A stretch of DNA of 43,866 nt from Rhodobacteraceae bacterium CG17_big_fil_post_rev_8_21_14_2_50_63_15 (GCA_002783205.1 PFEY01000015.1:1-43866), one strand, 5' to 3'. Shown: positions 16,119 to 24,647, counted from the stretch's first letter. Made by a program: numbers and translations. The notes: generated by a model not told the origin, from the letters alone.

Positions 16119-17692
16119 GCAGCACGCAACCTCTGTTGCAGCGCGCGCCTTACGAGACGCTCCGTGATGCCTTTCGCTGGAAGATTCCGGCGCAGCTCAA
16201 TATGGCGGTGCAGGTCTGCGATGATTGGGCGGCGCGGGATCCGGCGCGGCTGGCGATTGTCGATCTGTCGGGGGACGGGCCACGTGACGTGAGCTATGGT
16301 GCGCTGAGAGTCATGGTGGACGGGTTGGCGCAGGCGCTTCTGGCGCGCGGTGTCGAGCGCGGCGACCGGGTGGGGGTGCTTCGCAGTCAGGGGGCATGGT
16401 GTGCTGCCGCGCATATCGCAATCTGGAAAATTGGCGCTAGTTCAATGCCTTTGTTCAAACTCTTCAAGCATGACGCCCTAACCTCTCGGATCGGCGATGC
16501 GGGGGCTCGCCTGGTTGTCACGGATGCGGAGGGTGTCGCCCTGCTGGCGGCAGTGGACGGAGTCACGGCGCTGGTGCCAGAGGCCGAAATGCTGCCCAAG
16601 GGAGGGTTCGATGCGGTCGAGACGGGCGCGGAGGAGCCCGCAGTTCTGATCTACACAAGCGGCACGACCGGCAGTGCCAAGGGCGCGCTGCACGGTCATC
16701 GCGTGCTGAGCGGGCATTTGCCGGGCGTCGAGATGAGCCACGATTTCCTCGGCCAGGCGGATGATTGTCTCTGGACGCCTGCCGATTGGGCTTGGATCGG
16801 CGGCTTGTTCGATGTTCTGATGCCCGGGCTTGCCATCGGCGTGCCGGTGGTGGCGGCGCGGATGAGCAAGTTCAACCCAGAAGATTGCATGAAGATCATT
16901 CGGGAAGGATCTGTGCGCAATGTATTTTTTCCACCTACGGCCTTGCGGATGCTCAGGGCGGCGGACGCGCGGATCATGGGATTGCGAAGCGTGGCAAGCG
17001 GCGGCGAGCCGCTTGGGTCGGAAATGCTTGATTGGGGTCGGCAAGCCTTTGGCGTGACGATCAACGAGTTCTATGGGCAGACCGAATGCAACATGGTGGG
17101 CAGTTCCTGCGCGGCCCTTTTCGCGCCACGTCCGGGATGTCTGGGAAAAGCCGTCCCGGGGCACGATCTGGCGGTCATCGACAGCACCGGAGCAGTCACC
17201 GAGCATGAGGGCGAGATTGCGGTGAGACGTGGTTCACCTTCGATGATGCTGAGATACTGGAACAAGCCGAGGGAAACGATTGAAAAATTTCGCAATGAGT
17301 GGCTGTTGACCGGGGATCGTGGGATCGTCGAAGATGGCTTCATTCGCTTTGTCGGACGCGAGGATGATGTCATCACGAGCGCTGGCTATCGCATAGGTCC
17401 GGCGGAGATCGAGGATTGTCTGCTGACCCATCCGGCGGTGGCAACGGTGGGTGTCGTGGGCAAGCCCGATGCGCTGCGCACCGAGATCGTCAAGGCCTAT
17501 GTGGTACTGAAACCGGGTGCGGTGGCCTCTGACCGCATGGCCGCCGAATTACAGGCGCATGTCAAGGAACGGCTTGCAAGTTATTCCTATCCAAGGGAAA
17601 TTGCTTTTCTTGATGGGCTGCCGATGACCGTTACCGGCAAGGTGATCCGCAAGGAACTGAAGGCGCGCGCCGCGGCGGAGATGGGCGGATGA
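16115..17692 (+). CDS. AMP-binding acyl-CoA synthetase
   Basis: This 525-residue member of the ANL superfamily starts at the ATG at 16115 (overlapping the previous stop), with GGGGGGAA upstream. The P-loop-like A3 motif YTSGTTGSAKG, the YGQTE motif, the hinge/ATP-binding TGDRG and GYRIGPAEIED, and the catalytic Lys509 in TVTGKVIRKEL are all intact. The sequence resembles medium/short-chain acyl-CoA synthetases (AcsM/MACS type). In this operon it could activate isovalerate or another branched short-chain acid so that it enters the pathway at the IVD step; that substrate is inferred from context only. Confidence 0.85.
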   Translation: MSSTQPLLQRAPYETLRDAFRWKIPAQLNMAVQVCDDWAARDPARLAIVDLSGDGPRDVSYGALRVMVDGLAQALLARGVERGDRVGVLRSQGAWCAAAHIAIWKIGASSMPLFKLFKHDALTSRIGDAGARLVVTDAEGVALLAAVDGVTALVPEAEMLPKGGFDAVETGAEEPAVLIYTSGTTGSAKGALHGHRVLSGHLPGVEMSHDFLGQADDCLWTPADWAWIGGLFDVLMPGLAIGVPVVAARMSKFNPEDCMKIIREGSVRNVFFPPTALRMLRAADARIMGLRSVASGGEPLGSEMLDWGRQAFGVTINEFYGQTECNMVGSSCAALFAPRPGCLGKAVPGHDLAVIDSTGAVTEHEGEIAVRRGSPSMMLRYWNKPRETIEKFRNEWLLTGDRGIVEDGFIRFVGREDDVITSAGYRIGPAEIEDCLLTHPAVATVGVVGKPDALRTEIVKAYVVLKPGAVASDRMAAELQAHVKERLASYSYPREIAFLDGLPMTVTGKVIRKELKARAAAEMGG

Positions 17693-17712
17693 GTGCCTGG
17701 CCTCATGAAATA

Positions 17713-17736
17713 GGGGCTGGCGTGACAGCCAGCCCC
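17713..17736. terminator. Perfect 9-bp hairpin between convergent genes
   Basis: GGGGCTGGC (17713-17721) pairs perfectly with GCCAGCCCC (17728-17736) across a six-base loop. It lies between the stop of the acyl-CoA synthetase (17692) and the stop of ompW on the other strand (17764). On the minus strand the stem is followed by TATTTCAT, so it could terminate ompW and the synthetase run. Confidence 0.65.
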
Positions 17737-17763
17737 GAACATCAGATCCGATCCGCGACGGGC

Positions 17764-18375
17764 TCAGAATTTCATGACATAGGCGACGTTGAAGACCCAC
17801 GGATCGATCTTGACCTCGCCGATATCGACACCGCCAACCTCTGCATCCGTCTCGATGTCGATGTAGCGGATATCGGCGCGCAGGGCTGCCCTCTCGCTGA
17901 TCGCGTAATCCAGACCGGCATGAAGCGCGAGGCCCCAGGAGTCGCCGAGGTTGACATTCACGCCCGCGAGCGCGCCCTTGCCCGTCTCATCGAAGAAATA
18001 GGTATAGTTGATGCCTGCGCCGACAAACGGAGTGAATTTGCTCTGGTTCGCAAAGTGATATTGCAGCGAGAGCGTGGGCGGCAGATGCTTGACTTCGGCG
18101 ATCTTGCCCGTGCCTTGCAGGTTCACGTCGTGCTGGAACGGCCAAGACGCCAGCAGTTCGATCCCGATATTATCGGCCACGAAATACTCGACTGTCACTG
18201 TCGGGCGCAGGTTGCCGTCGACATCGACCTTGCCCGCGAGGGTGTTGGAGCTTTCGGTCGGCTCAACCCAGCCAAGACCGAGGCCGATGGTGAAGTCACC
18301 TTGGGACTGGGCCAAGGCAGGTGCGGCGACCGAGGCCATCAATGCGGCAAGGGTGAGGGCGGTGATATGTTTCAT
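17764..18375 (-). CDS. ompW: OmpW-family outer membrane protein
   Basis: The 203-residue precursor starts at the ATG at 18375, preceded by AAGGATG; the longer frame to 18564 runs through the promoter. The signal peptide has Lys2, a hydrophobic core and cleavage after APALA (about residue 22). The mature part alternates hydrophobic and polar residues as in an eight-stranded barrel, with family-typical segments VTVEYFVADNIGIELLAS, HLPPTLSLQYHF and FVGAGINYTYFF, and it ends in an aromatic residue (YVMKF), the usual outer-membrane assembly signal. OmpW channels admit small hydrophobic compounds. The gene is inserted in reverse orientation between the two halves of the leucine locus. Confidence 0.92.
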   Translation of the reverse strand: MKHITALTLAALMASVAAPALAQSQGDFTIGLGLGWVEPTESSNTLAGKVDVDGNLRPTVTVEYFVADNIGIELLASWPFQHDVNLQGTGKIAEVKHLPPTLSLQYHFANQSKFTPFVGAGINYTYFFDETGKGALAGVNVNLGDSWGLALHAGLDYAISERAALRADIRYIDIETDAEVGGVDIGEVKIDPWVFNVAYVMKF

Positions 18376-18433
18376 TTTTTGTACATCCTTGTTCCTACCG
18401 TGGTCGGTATGGTCAGGATTCAGTCCAATCACC

Positions 18434-18447
18434 TTGATGTGAGTCAA
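18434..18447 (-). promoter_or_regulatory. FNR/FnrL-type box upstream of ompW
   Basis: On the minus strand the site reads TTGAC-TCAC-ATCAA, nine of ten conserved positions of the FNR consensus TTGAT-N4-ATCAA. Its centre is about 65 bases before the ompW start. A CATACC -10-like element (complement of 18407-18412) would place transcription start near 18399, so the box would be centred at -41.5, the standard class II activator position. The same box lies about 93 bases before mccB on the other strand. Confidence 0.6.
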
Positions 18448-18533
18448 ATTGCGCGTTGCAGGTTTGAGTGCTGCAAAATTGCAACTATCGACGCAGGCCT
18501 GACGGCGCGTCGCAATCCGAGGGAGTTCGAGCC

Positions 18534-20138
18534 ATGCAACTGAGGTCATCGGCGTTACCCTCATCCGAGGCGTTCAGGGCCAATCGCGAGAGACATCTCG
18601 AGGCATTGGCGCTTGTCCGGGAGGCCGCAGCACTGGCCGCGGCGGGCGGTGGCGCGGCGGCGCGCGAGCGGCATCTCGGGCGCGGCAAGATGCTGCCGCG
18701 TGATCGGGTGGCGGGACTGCTCGATCCGGCCAGTCCCTTTCTGGAGATTGGCGCCACGGCGGCGCATGGTCTCTATGACGGGGACGCCCCCTGTGCGGGC
18801 GTGATCGCGGGTGTGGGGCGCGTTATGGGCCGCGATTGCATGATCGTGTGCAACGATGCCACGGTCAAGGGCGGCACCTATTATCCGATGACGGTCAAGA
18901 AGCACCTGCGCGCTCAGGAAATTGCCGAGGAGTGTCACCTGGCTTGTATTTACCTGGTGGACAGTGGGGGGGCAAACCTGCCCAATCAGGACGAGGTTTT
19001 CCCCGACCGCGACCATTTCGGGCGCATCTTCTATAACCAGGCACGGATGTCGGCCAAGGGGATCGCGCAGATCGCCGTGGTGATGGGAAGTTGCACCGCA
19101 GGTGGGGCTTATGTGCCCGCGATGAGCGATGTCACCATCATCGTGAAGGATCAGGGGACGATCTTTCTCGCCGGGCCGCCGCTGGTCAAGGCGGCGACGG
19201 GCGAAGTGGTCACTGCCGAGGATCTCGGCGGCGGGGATGTGCATACGAGGCTCTCGGGTGTCGCCGATTATCTGGCAGAGGATGACGCACATGCCTTGGC
19301 GCTTGCCCGCCGCGCCGTCGGGAATCTCGGGTCCGTTCCTGATTTTGCAGCCGGCTGGTCGGCGCCAGAAGAGCCGATCTTTGACCCAGAGGAGCTATTG
19401 GGCGTCGTGCCGACCGACCTGCGGGTGCCATATGACATCCGCGAGGTGATCGCGCGGCTGGTGGATGGCTCTCGACTCGACGAGTTCAAGGCCCGCTTTG
19501 GCGAGACGCTTGTCACCGGGTTCGCCCATATCAAGGGGTGTCCTGTGGGATTGGTGGCAAATAATGGGGTGCTCTTCAGCGAGGCCGCGCAGAAGGGCGC
19601 GCATTTTATCGAACTGTGCAGTCAGCGGCGCATTCCGCTGGTGTTTCTCCAGAACATCACGGGTTTCATGGTTGGTCGCAAATACGAGAACGGGGGCATC
19701 GCGCGCCACGGCGCCAAGATGGTGACGGCGGTGGCCACCACCTCTGTGCCCAAGATCACCATGGTCGTGGGCGGGAGTTTCGGCGCGGGCAACTACGGTA
19801 TGGCGGGGCGGGCCTATCAGCCGCGCTTTCTGTGGATGTGGCCCAACGCGCGGATCTCGGTGATGGGCGGTGCGCAGGCGGCAGGCGTGCTTGCCACAGT
19901 CCGGCGCGACACGATCGAGCGCAAGGGGGGAACATGGTCGGCCGAGGAGGAGGCCGAATTCAAGCGCCCCACGCTGGAGATGTTCGACCGTCAGAGCCAC
20001 CCGCTCTATGCCTCTGCCCGGCTTTGGGATGACGGGATCGTTGATCCGCGCAAGAGCCGTGAGGTGCTGGCGCTCTCCCTGCGCGCGGCGCTCAATGCCC
20101 CGGTGCAGGAAACGCGCTTTGGCATCTTTCGGATGTGA
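18534..20138 (+). CDS. mccB: Methylcrotonyl-CoA carboxylase beta (carboxyltransferase) subunit
   Basis: The 534-residue protein starts at the ATG at 18534 with GAGGGAG upstream. The biotin-dependent carboxyltransferase fold is clear: [17 protein letters not shown] near the start, [44 protein letters not shown] and, in the C-terminal half, QNITGFMVG and [19 protein letters not shown]. The latter segments are characteristic of MCC rather than propionyl-CoA carboxylase. The alpha6-beta6 enzyme carboxylates 3-methylcrotonyl-CoA to 3-methylglutaconyl-CoA. It heads the second leucine transcription unit, with mccA 59 bases downstream. Confidence 0.96.
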   Translation: MQLRSSALPSSEAFRANRERHLEALALVREAAALAAAGGGAAARERHLGRGKMLPRDRVAGLLDPASPFLEIGATAAHGLYDGDAPCAGVIAGVGRVMGRDCMIVCNDATVKGGTYYPMTVKKHLRAQEIAEECHLACIYLVDSGGANLPNQDEVFPDRDHFGRIFYNQARMSAKGIAQIAVVMGSCTAGGAYVPAMSDVTIIVKDQGTIFLAGPPLVKAATGEVVTAEDLGGGDVHTRLSGVADYLAEDDAHALALARRAVGNLGSVPDFAAGWSAPEEPIFDPEELLGVVPTDLRVPYDIREVIARLVDGSRLDEFKARFGETLVTGFAHIKGCPVGLVANNGVLFSEAAQKGAHFIELCSQRRIPLVFLQNITGFMVGRKYENGGIARHGAKMVTAVATTSVPKITMVVGGSFGAGNYGMAGRAYQPRFLWMWPNARISVMGGAQAAGVLATVRRDTIERKGGTWSAEEEAEFKRPTLEMFDRQSHPLYASARLWDDGIVDPRKSREVLALSLRAALNAPVQETRFGIFRM

Positions 20139-20158
20139 GGGGGGATGGGCCGTGGAAT

Positions 20159-20182
20159 TTGAGTATTTGAAGAACGATGAAA
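20159..20182 (+). repeat. Roseobacter-type extragenic motif, copy 3
   Basis: TTGAGTATTTGAAGAACGAT followed by GAAA lies between mccB and mccA and resembles 4337-4360 closely: both begin TTGAGTATTT and end with GAAC..TGAAA. The ATG at 20177 inside it is in frame with mccA but is unlikely to be the start. Confidence 0.45.
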
Positions 20183-20197
20183 GCGGGAGCGCGGGCC

Positions 20198-22135
20198 ATG
20201 TTTGAGCGGATATTGATCGCGAACCGGGGCGAGATCGCGTGTCGGGTGATGCGCACGGCGCGCAGCTTGGGGGTCGAGGTGGTGGCGGTCTATTCCGACG
20301 CCGACCGGGATGCGGCGCATGTGGCGATGGCGGACCGGGCGGTGCATATCGGGGGTGCGGCGCCGTCGGAGAGCTATCTGCGCGGGGATCGGATCATTGC
20401 CGCGGCGCTGGCGACCGGGGCTGAGGCCATTCACCCCGGCTATGGGTTTCTGAGCGAGAACCCGGACCTCGTCGAGGCGGTCGAGGCGGCCGGGCTGGTG
20501 TTCATCGGGCCCTCGGCTGCGGCGATCCGGGCGATGGGGCTGAAGGACGCCGCCAAGGCGCTGATGGAGGCGGCGGGCGTGCCGGTGGTGCCGGGCTATC
20601 ATGGTGCGGGTCAGGATCCCGAGCATCTGGCGGGGGCGGCGGAGGCGATCGGCTATCCGGTGCTGATCAAGGCCGTGGCGGGCGGTGGTGGCAAGGGGAT
20701 GCGGCTGGTCGAGCGGGCGCAGGATTTCGCCGACGCGCTGGAGAGTGCTCAGGGCGAGGCGCGCACCGCCTTTGGCAATGCCGCCGTTCTGATCGAGAAA
20801 TTCGTGCAAAGGCCCCGGCATATCGAGGTGCAGGTGTTTGGTGATGGAACCCGTGCCGTGCATCTCTTCGAGCGCGATTGTTCCTTGCAACGCCGCCATC
20901 AGAAGGTGATCGAGGAGGCCCCCGCACCGGGGATGACCGAGGCGGTGCGCGCCGCCATGGGGCAGGCGGCGGTGCGCGCGGCGGAGGCGATCGGCTATGC
21001 GGGCGCGGGCACGGTGGAATTCATCGTTGACGGCTCGGACGGCCTGCGCACGGATCGCTTCTGGTTCATGGAGATGAATACGCGGCTTCAGGTCGAGCAC
21101 CCTGTGACCGAGGCGATCACAGGTGTCGATCTGGTGGAGTGGCAATTGCGGGTGGCCGCCGGTGAGGGTTTGCCACTGGCGCAAGAGGATCTGTGCCTCA
21201 ACGGCCACGCCTTTGAGGCGCGCCTCTATGCCGAGGATGTGCCCAAGGGGTTTCTGCCTGCTACGGGACGGCTCACGCATCTCGTGTTCCCTCAAGATTG
21301 CCGGGCCGACAGTGGCGTGCGATCCGGTGACGAGATCAGCCCGTGGTATGATCCGATGATTGCGAAGGTCGTCACGCATGGGCCAAGCCGGGCGGTGGCG
21401 CTTCGGCGCCTGTCTGCGGCGCTGCGCGCCACGCAGGTGGCAGGCACCGTGACCAATCTGGGGTTTCTGGGTGCGTTGGCGGAACATCCGGGATTTGCGC
21501 GCGGTGAGGTCGATACCGGCCTCATTGCGCGCGACCTCGATGTGCTGGTTCTGGTTCCCGAGGCCGAACCGCGTGACGTGGCGCTCGCCGTGCTCGCGGG
21601 TCTGGGTTTGCTGGACGATGTCGTGCCAGATGCGGGGTTTGTTCTCTGGCACCCGTTTGAGCGGGAAGTGCGGCTGATGCAGGATGGCGCAGAGGTTGCG
21701 GTCCGCCTCACGACGCGGTCGGCGGAGGCGCATGATCTGCGTGTCGGCGATCGTCTGGTCGAGGCGCGGCGGGTGTCCGGGCAATGGCGGCTGGATGGTC
21801 AGCCTGCCCCCGCCGTGGCGGTCCATGGCCATCGCATCACGGTCTTTTCGTGCTACGGTCTGACGTTTGATCTGGTGGATCCGCTTGCGCGCGAGGGCAT
21901 GGCGGGCGGCAACGCCGCGCTCATCGAGGCGCCGATGCCGGGGCTGGTCAAGGCGGTCTATGCCACGGCGGGGCAGACGGTGATCAGGGGCGATCGGCTG
22001 GCGGTGCTCGAGGCGATGAAGATGGAGCACAGCCTGTTGGCCGCGCGCGATGGTGTGGTGGCCGAAGTCCTGGTGCGTGCAGGCGATCAGGTGACGGCGG
22101 GCGCCGCGTTGGTCCGGTTGGAGGAGGACGCATGA
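20198..22135 (+). CDS. mccA: Methylcrotonyl-CoA carboxylase alpha (biotin carboxylase/BCCP) subunit
   Basis: The 645-residue protein starts at the ATG at 20198 (MFERILIANRGEIACRV) with GGGAGC upstream. The order of domains is biotin carboxylase N-domain, ATP-grasp (KAVAGGGGKGMRLV, then the HIEVQVFGDG and NTRLQVEHPVTE motifs), a BT linker domain, and a C-terminal biotinyl domain with Lys608 in EAMKMEH as the biotin attachment site. Paired with MccB it carries out the ATP-dependent carboxylation of 3-methylcrotonyl-CoA. The stop overlaps the start of the GST gene (ATGA). Confidence 0.96.
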   Translation: MFERILIANRGEIACRVMRTARSLGVEVVAVYSDADRDAAHVAMADRAVHIGGAAPSESYLRGDRIIAAALATGAEAIHPGYGFLSENPDLVEAVEAAGLVFIGPSAAAIRAMGLKDAAKALMEAAGVPVVPGYHGAGQDPEHLAGAAEAIGYPVLIKAVAGGGGKGMRLVERAQDFADALESAQGEARTAFGNAAVLIEKFVQRPRHIEVQVFGDGTRAVHLFERDCSLQRRHQKVIEEAPAPGMTEAVRAAMGQAAVRAAEAIGYAGAGTVEFIVDGSDGLRTDRFWFMEMNTRLQVEHPVTEAITGVDLVEWQLRVAAGEGLPLAQEDLCLNGHAFEARLYAEDVPKGFLPATGRLTHLVFPQDCRADSGVRSGDEISPWYDPMIAKVVTHGPSRAVALRRLSAALRATQVAGTVTNLGFLGALAEHPGFARGEVDTGLIARDLDVLVLVPEAEPRDVALAVLAGLGLLDDVVPDAGFVLWHPFEREVRLMQDGAEVAVRLTTRSAEAHDLRVGDRLVEARRVSGQWRLDGQPAPAVAVHGHRITVFSCYGLTFDLVDPLAREGMAGGNAALIEAPMPGLVKAVYATAGQTVIRGDRLAVLEAMKMEHSLLAARDGVVAEVLVRAGDQVTAGAALVRLEEDA

Positions 22136-22788
22136 TCCGACTGCATCATGTCCCCCTCGCACGATCGCTGAGAGTCTTGTGGCTGATGGAGGAATTGGGT
22201 CTAGAGTCTGAGGTCCGCTATTATTCGATCCGGGACGGGTCGCTGCGCAGCCCGGAGTTTCTGGCGCTGTCGCCGGCCGGGCGCGTTCCGGTGCTCGAGC
22301 ATGAGGGTGCGGTGTGGTTCGAAAGTGTCGCGATCGTGCAGATGCTCTGTGAGACCTATCCCGAAGCCGGGCTTGCGCCTCAACCGGGCAATCCCGCGCG
22401 CGCGGCCTATCTTGAAATGCTGAGCCTGTCAGAGACGGTGGGCTGTCTGCTGGAAAACCTCAACCTCAATCAGGTGTTCCTGCGCCCGCCCGCAAGGCCC
22501 TCGGCCACGGTGATCAAGCTGCTCAATGCCCGGCTGCGCGCGGCACTGGCGGCCATCGAGGTGCGGTTCACCGCCGACTATCTTCTTCCAGCGGGATTTT
22601 CAGCGGCGGATATCATGTTTGCCTACTGCTTCGAGTTGGCGCGTTACTATGTGGATCTGACCGCGTATCCGCGTCTGATGGCCTATTGGGCGCAGTTGCG
22701 GGAGCGGCCGGGCTATCGGCGCGCAAAGGCGCGTGACGGGGAGCAGGATATTTACACGCAGGATTTCTATCCAGTGCCGGAGGGTTGA
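22132..22788 (+). CDS. Glutathione S-transferase family protein
   Basis: The 218-residue cytosolic protein starts in the mccA stop (ATGA). The N-terminal thioredoxin-like domain shows the expected SLRVLWLMEELGL helix, the cis-Pro region SPAGRVPVLEH, and the glutathione-contacting ESVAIVQML. The all-helical C-terminal domain ends with YPRLMAYWAQLRERPGYRRA. It is embedded between mccA and hmgL, so it is cotranscribed with leucine-breakdown genes. A role in handling reactive acyl-CoA or aldehyde by-products is possible but not shown by the sequence. Confidence 0.85.
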   Translation: MIRLHHVPLARSLRVLWLMEELGLESEVRYYSIRDGSLRSPEFLALSPAGRVPVLEHEGAVWFESVAIVQMLCETYPEAGLAPQPGNPARAAYLEMLSLSETVGCLLENLNLNQVFLRPPARPSATVIKLLNARLRAALAAIEVRFTADYLLPAGFSAADIMFAYCFELARYYVDLTAYPRLMAYWAQLRERPGYRRAKARDGEQDIYTQDFYPVPEG

Positions 22789-22790
22789 GG

Positions 22791-23651
22791 ATGGCGGAGC
22801 GAGTCGAGATCTTTGAAGTGGGCCCACGCGACGGGTTGCAGAACGAGGCGCGGCGGATTGCCACCCGCGACAAGATCGCACTGGTGGATTGCCTGAGCGG
22901 TGCGGGTTTTACCCGCATCGAGGTGGCGAGTTTCGTCAGCCCGAAATGGGTGCCGCAGATGGCCGATTCGGGCGCGGTGCTGCGTGGGATCAAGCGCGCG
23001 GCAGGCGTTCGCTATGCGGCGCTGACGCCCAATTTGAGGGGACTGACGGATGCATTGGAGAGTGGGGCTGACGAGGTGGCAATCTTCGGCTCAGCCTCTG
23101 AAGGGTTTTCACGGGCCAACATCAACGCGACGATCGAGGAAAGTCTCCAGCGGTTTGCACCGGTGATGGAGACTGCCAATGCCGAAGGAATCAGGGTGCG
23201 TGGTTATGTCTCCTGCGTGGTGGAGTGTCCCTATGACGGGCCGGTGGCGCCCGCTCGGGTGGCGCAGGTTGCGGAATGGCTCTGGGACATGGGGTGCTAC
23301 GAAATCAGCCTCGGGGATACGATCGGACGGGGGCGGCCCGAGCCGGTTGAGGCGATGCTTAGAGCGGTTTCAGATGTGGTGCCGGTCGCGCATCTTGCGG
23401 GCCATTTCCATGACACCAACGGTCGGGCGCTGGAGAATGTCGAGGCTGCGTTGGGCTGCGGGCTGCGGGTGTTCGACGCGGCCGTTGGCGGGCTGGGGGG
23501 CTGTCCCTATGCGCCCGGTGCGGCCGGAAATGTCGCCACCGAGTCGCTGCATGACCGGCTTGTGACTCTGGGATATGATACCGGGCTGGATCGGGACGTT
23601 CTGGAAAGCGCCGCTGACATGGCACGGGCAATGCGGGGGGCAGGACGGTGA
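22791..23651 (+). CDS. hmgL: Hydroxymethylglutaryl-CoA lyase
   Basis: The 286-residue TIM-barrel lyase starts at the ATG at 22791, preceded by GGAGG at 22779-22783; a TTG six bases earlier is less likely. EVGPRDGLQNE near the start carries metal and substrate residues, HFHDTNG holds the two metal-binding histidines, and the signature VGGLGGCPYAPGAAGNVATE holds the catalytic Cys in GGCPYA. The enzyme cleaves HMG-CoA to acetoacetate and acetyl-CoA, the last step of leucine degradation. The stop overlaps the GTG start of the hydratase gene. Confidence 0.95.
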   Translation: MAERVEIFEVGPRDGLQNEARRIATRDKIALVDCLSGAGFTRIEVASFVSPKWVPQMADSGAVLRGIKRAAGVRYAALTPNLRGLTDALESGADEVAIFGSASEGFSRANINATIEESLQRFAPVMETANAEGIRVRGYVSCVVECPYDGPVAPARVAQVAEWLWDMGCYEISLGDTIGRGRPEPVEAMLRAVSDVVPVAHLAGHFHDTNGRALENVEAALGCGLRVFDAAVGGLGGCPYAPGAAGNVATESLHDRLVTLGYDTGLDRDVLESAADMARAMRGAGR

Positions 23652-24430
23652 CGCAGACCATCAGCATCGAGCGCGATTCGCGCGGTGTGGCAACGCTCTG
23701 GCTGGATCGCGCCGATAAACACAATGCCCTCTCGGCGCAGATGATTGCGGACCTGCACGCGGCAGCCGAGCATTTGGGAGCGGACATGACGTGCCGCGTT
23801 GTTGTTCTGGCGGCACGCGGCCGGACGTTTTGCGCGGGCGGTGATCTGAGCTGGATGCGGACGCAGTTCGAAGCCATGCCACAAGAGCGCGCGAAGGAGG
23901 CCGCAAAACTCGCCTACATGTTGCAGGCGCTCAATACATTGCCCAAGCCGCTGATCGGGCGTGTTCACGGCAATGCCTTTGGCGGTGGTGTGGGATTGAT
24001 GAGCGTGTGCGATGTCGTGGTGGGTGCAGACCATGTCCTGATGGCGCTGACCGAAACGCGGCTGGGGCTCATTCCGGCAACCATTGGCCCTTATGTCGCG
24101 GCGCGGATGGGAGAGGCGAGGGCGCGGCGGGTGTTCATGTCGGGGCGTCGCTTCGGAGCAGCGGAGGCCGTGGATCTGGGCCTTATGGCCCGAGTTGTGC
24201 CCGAGGCAGAGCTTGACGCGGCGATTGATGCCGAAGTTGCGCCTTATCTGGACTGCGCGCCGGGCGCTGTGGCGCGCGCCAAGGCGCTGCTCGGGGCGTT
24301 GGGGCCGAAGATTGACGAAACGGTGATCGCCACGACCATCGCAGCCTTGACGGATTGCTGGGCCGGAGAGGAGGCGCAAGAGGGAATTGCGGCCTTTTTC
24401 GACAAGCGCAAGCCGCGTTGGCAAGGCTGA
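23648..24430 (+). CDS. liuC: Methylglutaconyl-CoA hydratase (enoyl-CoA hydratase family)
   Basis: The protein has 260 residues with a GTG start overlapping the hmgL stop (GTGA). Crotonase-fold features are the oxyanion-hole segments CAGGDLSWM and GNAFGGGVGLMSVCD, the TETRLGLIPATIGPYV block with the catalytic-region Glu, and ALTDCWAGEEAQEGIAAF near the C-terminus. Given its neighbours mccBA and hmgL, the substrate is most likely 3-methylglutaconyl-CoA, hydrated to HMG-CoA. The generic crotonase fold does not prove this by itself. It is the last gene of the unit; a weak GC hairpin follows near 24443. Confidence 0.88.
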   Translation: MTQTISIERDSRGVATLWLDRADKHNALSAQMIADLHAAAEHLGADMTCRVVVLAARGRTFCAGGDLSWMRTQFEAMPQERAKEAAKLAYMLQALNTLPKPLIGRVHGNAFGGGVGLMSVCDVVVGADHVLMALTETRLGLIPATIGPYVAARMGEARARRVFMSGRRFGAAEAVDLGLMARVVPEAELDAAIDAEVAPYLDCAPGAVARAKALLGALGPKIDETVIATTIAALTDCWAGEEAQEGIAAFFDKRKPRWQG

Positions 24431-24495
24431 GTCGCGCGGATTTGCCGCAATGCGGCGCCGGGGCCGGGATTTCAGGTTAGATCCTGTGCCTTCTG

Positions 24496-24513
24496 GGCAT
24501 ACTTTGGCATACT
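24496..24513. repeat. 10-bp-spaced direct repeat upstream of nuo
   Basis: GGCATACT occurs at 24496-24503 and 24506-24513, exactly ten bases apart, one helical turn. The 217-base gap between liuC and nuoA must hold the nuo promoter, so this could be a tandem binding site on one DNA face. No known regulator matches it in my memory. Confidence 0.35.
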
Positions 24514-24561
24514 GTCGATTGAAATTCGCTTTCCTGTCGGCCCAATCCGGTGCACCCTTGG

Positions 24562-24589
24562 TTGACCCGAACAAGGGGCAGGGTTAAAC
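24562..24589 (+). promoter_or_regulatory. Possible nuo operon promoter
   Basis: TTGACC (24562-24567) and TTAAAC (24584-24589) with a 16-base spacer lie about 59 bases before the nuoA start codon. The -35 match is good and the -10 match is mediocre. Position relative to the operon is the main support. Confidence 0.3.
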
Positions 24590-24615
24590 GACACATACAT
24601 GCAGTCATCTTGATG

Positions 24616-24631
24616 TGCGCGGGTCCGCGCA
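24616..24631 (+). other. Inverted repeat in the nuo leader
   Basis: TGCGCGG (24616-24622) and CCGCGCA (24625-24631) are perfectly complementary around GT. It ends three bases before the AAAGGAG ribosome-binding site of nuoA (24634-24640), so as RNA it could modulate access to the nuoA start, or as DNA it could be a protein site. Confidence 0.4.
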
Positions 24632-24647
24632 TGAAAGGAGCCATCCC

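Noticed and set aside
20006-22162. Minus-strand ORF of 718 codons opposite mccA.
   Set aside because: mccA has all biotin carboxylase and biotinyl motifs, and the antisense frame is His/Arg-rich without motifs.
24443-24456. Hairpin GCCGC-AAT-GCGGC after liuC as a terminator.
   Set aside because: The stem has only five pairs and no T-run, so it is too weak to call.
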